A DNA stretch of 64,000 bases, from contig NZ_VCHY01000002.1 of assembly GCF_005877885.1 (NCBI RefSeq), forward strand, positions 409,822-473,821. Reading direction: 5' to 3'. Source of the DNA: Labilibacter sediminis (GTDB taxonomy: Bacteria > Bacteroidota > Bacteroidia > Bacteroidales > Marinilabiliaceae). Both the position numbers and the translations under genes were made by a program. The notes under the pieces are model-generated. The model saw only the letters and a list, made by a program, of their open reading frames with translations, did not search any database and was not told where the DNA came from. The first letter of the stretch is position 1; every line of letters starts with the position of its first letter. Below, piece after piece: positions 17,953 through 26,529 of this stretch.

Positions 17953-18753
17953 TCACAGCACCCTCACCACTAATTTTACATCGGTATAAGGCCGACTGTT
18001 TTTATCGGTTTCTAAAGCCGCAATTTTATTTAATACACTTAAACCGCTTACCACTTCACCGAATACTGTATAATCACCATCCAACTCCGGCAATCCTCCT
18101 TTGGTGGTGTATATTTCGCGCTGCTCGGGTGTAAACTCCAATTTGTCAGACAAAGAATATTCAAAAGCTATCTTTTCCTTAATTTCCCTTAACCTGCGAT
18201 TAAACTCTTTTGGATTCTCCGTTTTTAGTTTTTGCAACTCCTCCTTATAAGGCAAATAAAATTCCTTCTTAAGCTTAATTTTAATGGGATTATTGGTGGC
18301 TTTCTCTAATATATCAAGCTCTTCGTTACTGTACACCTTACCATGCACAATGTAAAACTGACTAATGTCGGACATTTTAAAATGGTTGATATCTTCGGGC
18401 TGCCGAGGTGCACAAATGGCGCCTTTTTTATGAATACGATTTTTCCTAAATTCTGAGTCAATCGTAAGTTTTGAACTGCCATAACCTATATGCTTACCTG
18501 CCGGAGCATTTTTAGAGTCGGAAGAACCTCCCTGTACCACAAAGTTTTTAACCACACGGTAAAACAGCGTACCATCGTAATGCCCCTGGTTAGCCAATTT
18601 AATAAAGCTATCGCGATGTTTTGGCGTATCATCATAGATCATAATCTTAATATCGCCCAGGTTTGTAGATATAATCACTGTTTTGCTTTGCGCAGATATC
18701 ATTCCACAAACAAATACCAAACAAAAGATTACCCAATTTCTAACGCTGCTCAT
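17953..18753 (-). CDS. exported cyclophilin-type peptidyl-prolyl isomerase
   Basis: The start is the ATG at 18753; a GTG directly precedes it at 18756, immediately after the TAA of the upstream gene. About 266 aa with a signal peptide ending MISAQS. The cyclophilin core is split by an insertion of ~60 charged, helical residues (NNPIKIKLKKEFYLPYKEEL...), between ISQFYIVHG and the C-terminal LDGDYTVFGEVVSGL. The catalytic Arg is visible in FYRVVKNFVVQGG. It is translationally coupled to the PPIase gene upstream. Confidence 0.88.
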   Translation of the reverse strand: MSSVRNWVIFCLVFVCGMISAQSKTVIISTNLGDIKIMIYDDTPKHRDSFIKLANQGHYDGTLFYRVVKNFVVQGGSSDSKNAPAGKHIGYGSSKLTIDSEFRKNRIHKKGAICAPRQPEDINHFKMSDISQFYIVHGKVYSNEELDILEKATNNPIKIKLKKEFYLPYKEELQKLKTENPKEFNRRLREIKEKIAFEYSLSDKLEFTPEQREIYTTKGGLPELDGDYTVFGEVVSGLSVLNKIAALETDKNSRPYTDVKLVVRVL

Positions 18754-18756
18754 CAC

Positions 18757-19623
18757 TTATTTCTTTATTACTTTCACCTCTATTTCAATGTCTTTTAAAG
18801 GACGATCTCTACCATCCGTTTTTACAAATGCAATAGCCTCAACTACATCTAATCCATACTTAGCACCAAACCAAGACTTTACTGTTTCTATCCAGTTCTT
18901 TTCATTTATCACCTCTCCAAAAACGGTATAGCTTCCGTCTAACTGAGGAGTACCCCCTATGCTGGCATATACTTCCTTAATATCGTCAGGAATAAGATCC
19001 TCATCATTTTGTTCAGCTTCTTGATTTACCCGGGCCATAATTTTTTGCTGCAGTTGCATTAATCCGGCCTGATCGCCTTTTGACTGTAGTAAATTCAAAC
19101 TGTCATTGTACTCATCCAACAGTTGATTAAAAATAGCTCTTCGTTTGGCATCTTTAGCTCTGTTTTCTATCTGTGCTATCTTTTTTTCATCAATCATTTC
19201 ACCTTGAACAATATAAAATTGAGAACCCGACGAACGTCTTTCCGGGTTTACATTATCTCCTTGTCGGGCTGCGGCCAAAGCTCCCTTTTTATGAAAATAT
19301 TTAGGATAATTGATTTCTGCCGGAAGGGTATAACCCGGACCACCACTTCCTAAAGGTTGTCCGGCTTCGGCATGCTTTGAATCAGGATCTCCCCCCTGAA
19401 TCATAAAACCCTTGATTACACGATGAAACAAGGTAGAATCCAGAAAGCCTTCTTCCGCCAACTTAATGAAGTTATCTCTGTGCGCAGGCGTTTCATTATA
19501 TAATTTAAGCCTGATATTGCCCATGTCGGTTTTAATTAAAACCACTGGTTCTGTCGATTTCTGTGCGCAACCAACCATTACCATCATTAAGGCAATTGCC
19601 CATAAAACACTTCGTTTGTTCAT
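18757..19623 (-). CDS. lipoprotein cyclophilin-type peptidyl-prolyl isomerase
   Basis: This 288-aa protein has a lipobox VMVGCAQ (Cys19). The cyclophilin domain has LFHRVIKGFMIQGGDPDS and RRSSGSQFYIVQGEM, then an insertion of ~65 helical residues before LDGSYTVFGEVI, the same insertion position as its neighbour. The product would act at the membrane in the periplasm. It is the first of the PPIase pair, with zero spacing to the next gene. Confidence 0.9.
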   Translation of the reverse strand: MNKRSVLWAIALMMVMVGCAQKSTEPVVLIKTDMGNIRLKLYNETPAHRDNFIKLAEEGFLDSTLFHRVIKGFMIQGGDPDSKHAEAGQPLGSGGPGYTLPAEINYPKYFHKKGALAAARQGDNVNPERRSSGSQFYIVQGEMIDEKKIAQIENRAKDAKRRAIFNQLLDEYNDSLNLLQSKGDQAGLMQLQQKIMARVNQEAEQNDEDLIPDDIKEVYASIGGTPQLDGSYTVFGEVINEKNWIETVKSWFGAKYGLDVVEAIAFVKTDGRDRPLKDIEIEVKVIKK

Positions 19624-19656
19624 ACCTTTTCTTTTAAGCTCGTGTAGATCTTTTTA

Positions 19657-19992
19657 TTATAACTTATCACTTAAATACTCCATCATAGCCTCCTTTAAGA
19701 TCTTTTCTCTTTCGGAAGGAAGCAGGTCATCCACTTTTTTAATCACCTCAAATGTTGGCCATCCATCATCATCAGTTCCATTTTGTTTGTAATAACCTTT
19801 GGTTTCAAACAGAATGCACCGGGCCAGATTTATCATATCCATTTTTTCTTCTTTTGAATACTTGATAAAACCTTGTCCGCGCTCTTGAATTCCTATGATA
19901 AACAAAAGAAAATCAAAATCTGCCAACACATTAAACTTCTTACTTACCTTTAAAAGTAACTCTTCCCAGCTATTATCTTTATTACTTTCCAT
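19657..19992 (-). CDS. conserved hypothetical protein
   Basis: From the ATG at 19992 (MESNKDNSWEELLLKVSKKF) the product is 111 aa; a longer start at 20019 exists. It is soluble and predicted helical, with no signal or metal motif. Features are ADFDFLLFIIGIQERGQGF and DDGWPTFEVIKKVDDLLPSERE. I do not recognise a named domain. The protein-like composition and placement 34 bp before the PPIase lipoprotein gene argue that it is real and perhaps co-transcribed. Confidence 0.75.
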   Translation of the reverse strand: MESNKDNSWEELLLKVSKKFNVLADFDFLLFIIGIQERGQGFIKYSKEEKMDMINLARCILFETKGYYKQNGTDDDGWPTFEVIKKVDDLLPSEREKILKEAMMEYLSDKL

Positions 19993-20080
19993 TACGTTTA
20001 TTTCGTTCAAAAATACCATAAATCAACTTTATCACAAATTGTAACAAGTTTACTTGTTTATAGTCAGTTAACTCTTTATT

Positions 20081-20354
20081 CGAATCAAGGGTTAAAACTT
20101 CGATAATAAAAGCATTATTTTCAGGGATTTCATTCCTAAAACCCTGACTTCCTTTTCTTTTCTTGATAAAAGAAAGGAAGCAAAGAAAATCAAGACTGCG
20201 CCCGCTTTGCTATAAAAACATACGGTTGACACGTCTAAATTGCTAAAACTTGCTTCTTCCTTTGTCAGAAGCTCAAACAATTCGCAATTTTACGACAATC
20301 AACCTTGTTTTTATGCTCACCGGACGAGGTCAGGGTGAAGACAAACTGGCTTTG
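20081..20354. repeat. dispersed intergenic repeat, long copy F (about 274 bp)
   Basis: Near copy of 12065-12339, same orientation. It includes the 33-base hairpin CTTCCTTTTC...AAAGGAAG (20148-20180), TGCGCCCGCTTTGCTATAAAAAC and CTCACCGGACGAGGTC. It accounts for most of the gene-free stretch 20020-20427. Confidence 0.88.
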
Positions 20355-20427
20355 CTAATGAAAAACCTTTTTCAACTCTTGATTCGCATTCTTTATTATA
20401 ATTTCTCTTAACTACCAGCCTGCTGGT

Positions 20428-21027
20428 TTACTTCAAAAAACCTTTTTGCTTTGAATCTTCAATGATATCTAACACCTTTTGCCATAAAAACTCTGATCCC
20501 TGTTGAATCGGCTTATTTCTTTCTTCTACCATTTTCGTTGTAACCTGATGCTTTTTCCACTGCATCCCCTGTGTTTTGTAATTATGCAAAATAGGCATAA
20601 AGCGATCAACGGCACCTACAAATTGAGCTTCAGGTGAATTTCCCTCCTCAAACTCCTGCCAAAGACTCATAAATTCATTCTGTAAATCTTCAGGCAACAA
20701 ACCAAAAATTCTTTTGGCCGCTTTTAGCTCTCTTTCATACTTGTCATGGTTAGCTTGTATATCGTATGCATAAGTATCGCCGGCATCTATTTCAACAATA
20801 TCATGTATCAATACCATTTTTACCGCCTTTACCAAATCCAGTTCTTCATAGCTGGCATAATCCTTTAATAAAAAAAGCGCCAGAGCCATATGCCACGAAT
20901 GCTCTGCATCATTTTCATGTCGCGATTGGTCCATTAACAGCGTTTGCCTTACTATTTGCTTCACCTTATCTATTTCAATAATGAAACGAATTATATTTTC
21001 GAAATCGCGTTCTTTTTGTTCAATCAT
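20428..21027 (-). CDS. HD-domain phosphohydrolase (YfbR/HDDC2-like)
   Basis: The start is the ATG at 21027 (MIEQKERDFENIIRF), giving 199 aa; the frame runs on to 21054. The metal site is visible as RHENDAEHSWHMA, then VLIHDIVEIDAGDTYAYD, matching HD-domain 5'-nucleotidase-like enzymes that act on deoxynucleoside monophosphates. The substrate is not determinable from sequence. It is a single gene divergent from a small ORF at 21090. Confidence 0.86.
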   Translation of the reverse strand: MIEQKERDFENIIRFIIEIDKVKQIVRQTLLMDQSRHENDAEHSWHMALALFLLKDYASYEELDLVKAVKMVLIHDIVEIDAGDTYAYDIQANHDKYERELKAAKRIFGLLPEDLQNEFMSLWQEFEEGNSPEAQFVGAVDRFMPILHNYKTQGMQWKKHQVTTKMVEERNKPIQQGSEFLWQKVLDIIEDSKQKGFLK

Positions 21028-21089
21028 AATTTTGGCATCAAAATTGATTATCAACCGATTATATTTTTAACCTTTAAACAAAACAACAG

Positions 21090-21251
21090 ATGGAAAGAAT
21101 AAAGAAAAATAATGAGCCATCCTTCAACCCTAATTATATCTGGTTCCCGATATTTACGCCCTCTGAGTTACACCATATATTGGAAAGAATACGTCAGACT
21201 AACCCGGGACATCCTTTATTGGCCGATCCCATGTTAATAGGTAAAAACTAA
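21090..21251 (+). CDS. small hypothetical protein (53 aa)
   Basis: The ATG opens a frame MERIKKNNEPSFNPNYIW ... ending DPMLIGKN. Composition is protein-like (aromatic and Pro-rich, no low complexity), and no other gene occupies the stretch. It diverges from the HD hydrolase across a 62-bp AT-rich spacer and converges on the methyltransferase, whose stop lies 4 bp away. I do not recognise a domain. It is too short for certainty. Confidence 0.5.
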   Translation: MERIKKNNEPSFNPNYIWFPIFTPSELHHILERIRQTNPGHPLLADPMLIGKN

Positions 21252-21254
21252 ATT

Positions 21255-21854
21255 CTACAATGGTTTTAAAGCTTCAAACTCAATTAATGATGCAGGTCCT
21301 TCATGACCTTCACCCTCTTCTAATGAAGTTTCAATTCTAATGTTTTTAATCACCTGAAGTTCTTTAAAATCCTCTGCCAGCTTACTTTCTGAATACAGCA
21401 TATTCTTATCCTTTGGACCCCCGCTCGAATAATTAAGCTGCTCCGTAGAAAACCCAAGTACATATAACTTACCTCCCGGCTTTAGTAGCGAAACGAAAAA
21501 CTGATGTAACTGAATTCTTATTTCAGGATTCAAATGAAAAAATATCGGGGCAATTACATCAAAACTCTCCAAGGCATAGTCCTGCTCCATTAAATCACCC
21601 AACGCATAATTAAAATTCACACCATATTTTTCGGACAACATTTTAGCTTTACGCATAGCTACCATGCTTTTATCAGCTGCATAAACGTCCCAACCCTGCT
21701 GTGCTGCAAAAACAGCATTGCGTCCTTCGCCTTCGCCAGGCAACAATATTTTACCAGGTTTATTGGAACTAATAAATGATTTAAAACCCGGATTGGGCAG
21801 CTCTCCGTACAAATACGACTCCGATGAAAATTTTTGATCCCAGATGTTTTCCAT
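21255..21854 (-). CDS. class I SAM-dependent methyltransferase
   Basis: At 199 aa it has SAM-binding motif I as LLPGEGEGRNAVFAAQQGWDVYAAD, and a motif IV region FDVIAPIFFHLNPEIR. It resembles TehB/thiopurine-methyltransferase-type small enzymes. The start WDQKFSSESYLYGELPN is typical of that group. The substrate is unknown. Confidence 0.85.
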   Translation of the reverse strand: MENIWDQKFSSESYLYGELPNPGFKSFISSNKPGKILLPGEGEGRNAVFAAQQGWDVYAADKSMVAMRKAKMLSEKYGVNFNYALGDLMEQDYALESFDVIAPIFFHLNPEIRIQLHQFFVSLLKPGGKLYVLGFSTEQLNYSSGGPKDKNMLYSESKLAEDFKELQVIKNIRIETSLEEGEGHEGPASLIEFEALKPL

Positions 21855-21978
21855 ACTCTAAAGTTTTTTTCAAAAGTAAATATAAACGATTATAAACAGA
21901 GTCATACGCTGATTAGTTCATCCTTTATTTGTAAGTATTGCAACTATTAATATTATGTAATATAAGAGCGGGAAGGCC

Positions 21979-22013
21979 AAAAAAAAAGACCTGAGGGCAG
22001 CAGGTCTTTTTTT
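21979..22013. terminator. orphan bidirectional terminator
   Basis: AAAAAAAGACCTG and CAGGTCTTTTTTT form a strong hairpin. It lies between two divergent genes, so no protein gene ends here. It may close a small RNA starting within 21855-21978 (plus) or 22014-22300 (minus). The rest of 21855-22300 is AT-rich with nothing else that I can call. Confidence 0.75.
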
Positions 22014-22329
22014 CTTCTGGATTTTTTTTATCTGATTTAAGGGAAAAGGGTTTAAATTTTCCGAACGCTAATATAGAGTATATTTTTTGTTTTTTAACAA
22101 ACTTTTAACAATTATTTCAATACCTAATTCCAAAAACACCAACACCAATACCCTTTTAATAAAGACATAAGGCCCAATACATAACCAATACACTCAAAAA
22201 AGGTATTTAGTAAATTCCTGAATTTTTATTAAAATTTTAACAAAACCAGTAAGTAATACGACAGAAAATTACATCGGTATTTAAACCTTTTTATACTTTT
22301 ACCATCTAACTACCAAAAGCATTATATTA

Positions 22330-22487
22330 ATGGGTATATAAAACAGAGGATCATGAAACGAGCCATGAGAATAGCTTCTCATAAATGCATGGCCCTGAAA
22401 CTTTAGCGTAAGTACGGGGAATGACAAAATTGGCAAATTCCCAGCTTGTCGGCTGACAGGCATATCGTTCATTAAAAAAACAGACAT
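22330..22487 (+). promoter_or_regulatory. structured leader with possible third copy of the dispersed leader element
   Basis: Upstream of the gene at 22488 there are three hairpins: ATGAGAA-TAGC-TTCTCAT (22365-22382), GGGAAT/ATTCCC (22417-22442), GCTTGTC-GGCT-GACAGGC (22444-22461). CATGAAACGAGC at 22352-22363 is identical to the start of the znuA leader element. GGGGAATGACAAAATTGGCAAATTCC resembles its RBS-ATG...GGCGAGTTCC part. The terminal stem is not preserved here, so relatedness is tentative. Confidence 0.5.
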
Positions 22488-22826
22488 ATGAAACTATATT
22501 TATTATCTATAATATTACTGATTAGTTCAGTAACATTAGCACAGGAAACGGATAAAAAACCCGACACAGTAAAGCGGAAAAAGGTAGAATTACGCGACAA
22601 CAGCAGAGAACAAGCCATTGTTAAAAGAGATAACTTCCATCAGAGAAGGGATACCAGAAATGTTCAAATGAACAGGGCAATGCGTATTTCGAAACAAAAA
22701 AGAAATATGCAGAACAAGTCATTGCAGATGCAGAATAAGAATCGCAAGAAAATACAGACTAAACAACAAAAGCAAAGAATGCAGAAGCAAAAACAACGTG
22801 CCATCAAAAACAGAGCTAAACGCTAA
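22488..22826 (+). CDS. small secreted Lys/Gln/Arg/Asn-rich protein
   Basis: At 112 aa, it has a signal peptide MKLYLLSIILLISSVTLAQ, then a mature part of ~93 residues made almost entirely of K, R, Q, N and M (KQKRNMQNKSLQMQNKNRKK). It is highly basic, low-complexity, probably helical or disordered. No known domain. It may bind nucleic acid, polyanions or envelope components; that is speculation. It is followed 21 bp later by a TPR gene in the same direction. Confidence 0.75.
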   Translation: MKLYLLSIILLISSVTLAQETDKKPDTVKRKKVELRDNSREQAIVKRDNFHQRRDTRNVQMNRAMRISKQKRNMQNKSLQMQNKNRKKIQTKQQKQRMQKQKQRAIKNRAKR

Positions 22827-22847
22827 TTTCTTAAATAAGGAACAACC

Positions 22848-23561
22848 ATGACCACAATCAAATATATTTTTATCTTGTTGTTAAGCTTTGCCATTCACAC
22901 CTCTGCACAAAACAACATTGAAGAACTAATAAAAAAAGGAAATAAACACCTTGATAAGGAACAATACTCTAAAGCCTACGATACCTTTAAAGAGGCCATT
23001 GCAATGGACAAAGATAATGCTGACCTGTATTTTTATTTAGGCAATACCTGTTTCGATACCCAAAGCTATGAAGAAGCCATTGAACATTACTCCACATCAG
23101 TAAAAATTGACTCAAAATACAAAGATGCCTTATACAATATGGGCAATGCTTATTACGAACTTACAAACTACAAAAAAGCCATAGAAACCTTTACACAATT
23201 AATAACAATAGACTCAGAATATTACGATGCGTATTTTGACAGAGCAAATGCCTATTATAACCTAAAAAGTTACGATTTGGCCATTAAGGATTTTAATGCA
23301 GGTATAAAGATAAAACCTGATTATTCCTTTGCCTATTACGATAGAGCCAACACCTGGTTTCAGCTGGGAAATTTTGAAGATGCTGTTCTTGACTATTCAA
23401 AGGCTATTGATCTGAACGAAAATATAGCTGACTTTTTCTTTAACAGAGCCATTGCTCATTTTAACCTTGAAAATGATGAAGCAGGATGTCAGGACTTAAA
23501 TAAAGCCTCTACACTGGGAGATGAGAGTGCTGATTTTTACATCATGGAATTCTGTAATTAA
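22848..23561 (+). CDS. exported tetratricopeptide-repeat protein
   Basis: This 237-aa protein has a signal peptide (LLSFAIHTSAQ) followed by about six TPR units (AKAYDTFKEAIAMDKDNADLYFYLGN, EEAIEHYSTSVKIDSKYKDALYNMGN and so on). It is a periplasmic protein-interaction scaffold. It is likely co-transcribed with the basic protein upstream, suggesting they function together. It ends 1 bp before the convergent barrel gene. Confidence 0.88.
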   Translation: MTTIKYIFILLLSFAIHTSAQNNIEELIKKGNKHLDKEQYSKAYDTFKEAIAMDKDNADLYFYLGNTCFDTQSYEEAIEHYSTSVKIDSKYKDALYNMGNAYYELTNYKKAIETFTQLITIDSEYYDAYFDRANAYYNLKSYDLAIKDFNAGIKIKPDYSFAYYDRANTWFQLGNFEDAVLDYSKAIDLNENIADFFFNRAIAHFNLENDEAGCQDLNKASTLGDESADFYIMEFCN

Positions 23562-23562
23562 T

Positions 23563-24570
23563 CTACCAGGAAATAAAATAAGCTAATCCAACATTGGAAT
23601 ACATTACCCAGGAATTTTGATTATAAGATGGCTGGTTAAGGGGCTTGTATGCTGACAAGCCCAAATTCACCATAAAATCGCCCCAACTATAAAATACAGG
23701 AAGGATAAAACCTATATTACTAAGATTAAAGCTGTTCTGCTCTTCAAACATACTGGCTATTACAAGGTCAGAAGGCAAACTATCAACTCTCTTTTTTAAC
23801 CGCGGCCTTGTCTCCAACTTATTCCTTAAAGATCGTTCAATCTGATTATCCGGCTCTTGTATTTGAATCAACATATCATTTACCGTGACATTAGGGTATT
23901 CCTGAGCAAAAATGTACAGAAAATAATAATTACGATAGGCCTCCTCGTTATAGAAATTTATATTTCCGGCATAAGCAGATATCATGGGCTGAATTGACAA
24001 TAAGTTTCCCTCTTTAAAAACATCTTCAAATGTAAAATCAACTCCTGTTTCAACATTAACAAAAAACTCATTGGCCCTACCCGAATAATACCCTGCCATA
24101 ATATTCGAAACCCACCAGTCTACCTCTGTATACACACAGGAACTCAGTAAATCTGTATAATCAGATTGTATTGAATTTGAATTTTTACTATACCAGTAAT
24201 GGTTATATGAAACAGAAGCATTTAACCATTCGGTGATGTCATAATCATAACCAAGAGATAAAGTTGTTTCCTGCGATGCTTTGGTATTTGTTTGATCCGA
24301 ATTCCAAACATTAGAAAACACAAGCGTTGCATCAAAACCCAATTTATGGTAGTAGCTGACCATAGAAGAAAGTACAGGTTGTTTATTTAAGGTACTTACT
24401 CTTCCATTTAAATTATTATTACTGGTAAAGTCCTCACCAAAAGAAAAAGACGAAAATTTTTCAGATCCGGAAACAGCACTACTTTGAGACCAACCAAACT
24501 TACCACTCAAAAACAGTACACTAGTGAGTACCAATATAATTTTAGTATACTTGTTTAAGAAGGGTATCAT
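23563..24570 (-). CDS. probable outer-membrane beta-barrel protein, unknown function
   Basis: This 335-aa protein has a signal peptide ending GKFGWSQ and many alternating aromatic/polar strands (DATLVFSNVW, TLSLGYDYDITEWLNASVSYNHYWY, FMVNLGLSAYK), ending in YFISW with a C-terminal aromatic residue as in outer-membrane barrels. I do not recognise a named family. Confidence 0.75.
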   Translation of the reverse strand: MIPFLNKYTKIILVLTSVLFLSGKFGWSQSSAVSGSEKFSSFSFGEDFTSNNNLNGRVSTLNKQPVLSSMVSYYHKLGFDATLVFSNVWNSDQTNTKASQETTLSLGYDYDITEWLNASVSYNHYWYSKNSNSIQSDYTDLLSSCVYTEVDWWVSNIMAGYYSGRANEFFVNVETGVDFTFEDVFKEGNLLSIQPMISAYAGNINFYNEEAYRNYYFLYIFAQEYPNVTVNDMLIQIQEPDNQIERSLRNKLETRPRLKKRVDSLPSDLVIASMFEEQNSFNLSNIGFILPVFYSWGDFMVNLGLSAYKPLNQPSYNQNSWVMYSNVGLAYFISW

Positions 24571-24681
24571 ATAATAGATGGTATGTTTTTTACAAGATTA
24601 AGATTATTAATCTCCGGTTTATTATTACGTACAACTAACGCAAGGGTTATAATATTTATTGTATTATCATTACGACCTCCG

Positions 24682-25914
24682 TCAACCAAAAAACAAATAA
24701 CCAATAACAATAGATGCAACAATACCCACTATATCCGCAAAAAGGCCACAGCCAATAGCATGTCTTGTTTTTTTAATACCTACCGATCCAAAGTAAACTG
24801 CAATAATATAAAAAGTAGTATCTGTAGCTCCCTGAACTGTTGAAGCTATTTTACCGGCAAAAGAATCTGCACCGAAAGTCTGCATTGCTTCTATCATCAT
24901 TCCTCGTGCTCCACTACCACTTAAAGGTTTCATCAGGGCAGTAGGTAAGGCATCAACAAATCGTGTATCTAACCCCAATATCACACACACCTCTTTAATA
25001 CCATCTATTAAAAAGTCCATGGCCCCTGAAGTTCGAAACAAGCCAATAGCTACCAATATGGCCACCAGGTATGGGATAATTTTAATGGCTATTTGAAAAC
25101 CTTCTTTTGCTCCATCTATAAAAGCCTCGTACACATTTACCCGTTTCCGGATAGCCGCCAGCAAAAAAACGATAATAATAGAAAACAATATGACATTGGC
25201 ACTTACCAGTGAGATATCTTTAATCTGGTCTTTTGGCAAGGTAGATAACCAATAAATAAGTCCGGATATTAATGCCGTTAGCCCTCCCAAGTAAGAAAGA
25301 ATGACTTTATCCCAGAGTTTTATTTTTTGTACAAAGGATACAGACAATATACCTGCCAGGGTAGAGAAAAAAGTGGCCAGCAAAATAGGTATAAAAATAT
25401 CTGCCGGATTAACCGCCCCTTCAATGGAGCGATAAACCATAATGCTAATAGGAATAATAGTTAATCCTGATGTATTGAGTACCAGAAACATGATTTGCGC
25501 ATTACTGGCACTCTCTTTGGCTTTATTTTCTTCCTGCAATTGTTTCATGGCTTTAAGACCCATGGGGGTAGCTGCATTATCTAACCCCAGCATATTTGCC
25601 GACAGGTTCATCATGATGGTACCAAAAACCGGATGATTTTTAGGTAAGGTTGGAAAGAGACGGTTAAACAACGGACCAATAACACGAGATAAGGCATTGA
25701 CCATTCCCCCTTGCTCCCCTATTTTCATAAATCCCAACCACAAGCTTAGTACACCGGTTAATCCCAATGAAATCTCAAAACCTGCTTTGGCATTGGCAAA
25801 AGTTGAGTTCATCAATTCCGGAAATATTTCCATATCTCCAAAAACAATCAAGCGAACCAAGGCAACCAGAAAGGCAACCAGAAAGAAAGCAATCCAAATA
25901 TAATTCAGAACCAT
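24682..25914 (-). CDS. SpmA-SpmB fusion (nucleoside-recognition-domain membrane protein)
   Basis: At 410 aa it joins the equivalents of spore maturation proteins A and B in one chain. The N half has NLSANMLGLDNAATPMGLKAMKQLQ, diagnostic of SpmA. The C half from ~residue 220 has AIKIIPYLVAILVAIGLFRTSGAMDFLIDGI and ALPTALMKPLSGSGARGMMIEAM, diagnostic of SpmB. About nine membrane segments. Non-sporulating bacteria also carry these, and their role in them is unclear; transport is suspected from the NupC-like Gate domain. Confidence 0.9.
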   Translation of the reverse strand: MVLNYIWIAFFLVAFLVALVRLIVFGDMEIFPELMNSTFANAKAGFEISLGLTGVLSLWLGFMKIGEQGGMVNALSRVIGPLFNRLFPTLPKNHPVFGTIMMNLSANMLGLDNAATPMGLKAMKQLQEENKAKESASNAQIMFLVLNTSGLTIIPISIMVYRSIEGAVNPADIFIPILLATFFSTLAGILSVSFVQKIKLWDKVILSYLGGLTALISGLIYWLSTLPKDQIKDISLVSANVILFSIIIVFLLAAIRKRVNVYEAFIDGAKEGFQIAIKIIPYLVAILVAIGLFRTSGAMDFLIDGIKEVCVILGLDTRFVDALPTALMKPLSGSGARGMMIEAMQTFGADSFAGKIASTVQGATDTTFYIIAVYFGSVGIKKTRHAIGCGLFADIVGIVASIVIGYLFFG

Positions 25915-26004
25915 TAGATCATGTTTTATGCCCGAAACTTATGATAGTCTTTACCAAAGTTCAAAAAAAACGAACAATATCCTACACAAAATCAGGAATT
26001 GAAC

Positions 26005-26508
26005 TTAAAAAGTTCTTTTTACACTATCATCACCCTGATATTTTTCGTGCGGTGCACCAAACTCCTTGCAGGTAATTTTATCAACCGGAATCTCCCAGAT
26101 TTTCACATTACGTATGGCAGGTCCGGAATATTTAAATTCCTTATCTGAATATTGCTGCATGATAATATTTAAGGCTTCTTCTTTCCTTTCAAAGTCTTCC
26201 TGAAATTGAACTTTACCCCAGGCCACCACACTTTTTGATTTCATTCTGTAACTACACGCTACTTCTGGATGCTGAAATACCAACTCATTATCTGTACTAA
26301 AACTCACACAGATATTTCTATTCTTATTTAAAATATCTATTATTCTTCCTTCCGGAGCCGAATGCAGATAAATTACATTGTCCTTATATCCAAAATTCAT
26401 GGGTAACACATAAGGCATATCTCCATCTACAACGCCTACAAAACAAATATCACATTTTCTAATAATGCCTTCTATTCTATCTTTATCAAAATGCTGAACG
26501 GTTTTCAT
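26005..26508 (-). CDS. pyridoxamine 5'-phosphate oxidase-fold flavoprotein (NimA-like)
   Basis: This 167-aa split-barrel protein has CDICFVGVVDGDMPYVLPMNFGYKDNVIYLHSAPEGRIIDIL, the FMN-binding pattern of the 5-nitroimidazole-resistance/PNPOx-like group. Members bind FMN or haem and reduce small molecules. Drug resistance cannot be claimed from sequence. It is 21 bp downstream of dnaG and may share its transcript. Confidence 0.85.
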   Translation of the reverse strand: MKTVQHFDKDRIEGIIRKCDICFVGVVDGDMPYVLPMNFGYKDNVIYLHSAPEGRIIDILNKNRNICVSFSTDNELVFQHPEVACSYRMKSKSVVAWGKVQFQEDFERKEEALNIIMQQYSDKEFKYSGPAIRNVKIWEIPVDKITCKEFGAPHEKYQGDDSVKRTF

Positions 26509-26529
26509 GATATATTATTCTTTGTTTTT

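Noticed and set aside
22299..22487. Minus-strand 62-codon frame before the basic secreted protein
   Set aside because: It overlaps the structured leader of the plus-strand gene and looks like a chance frame through hairpins.
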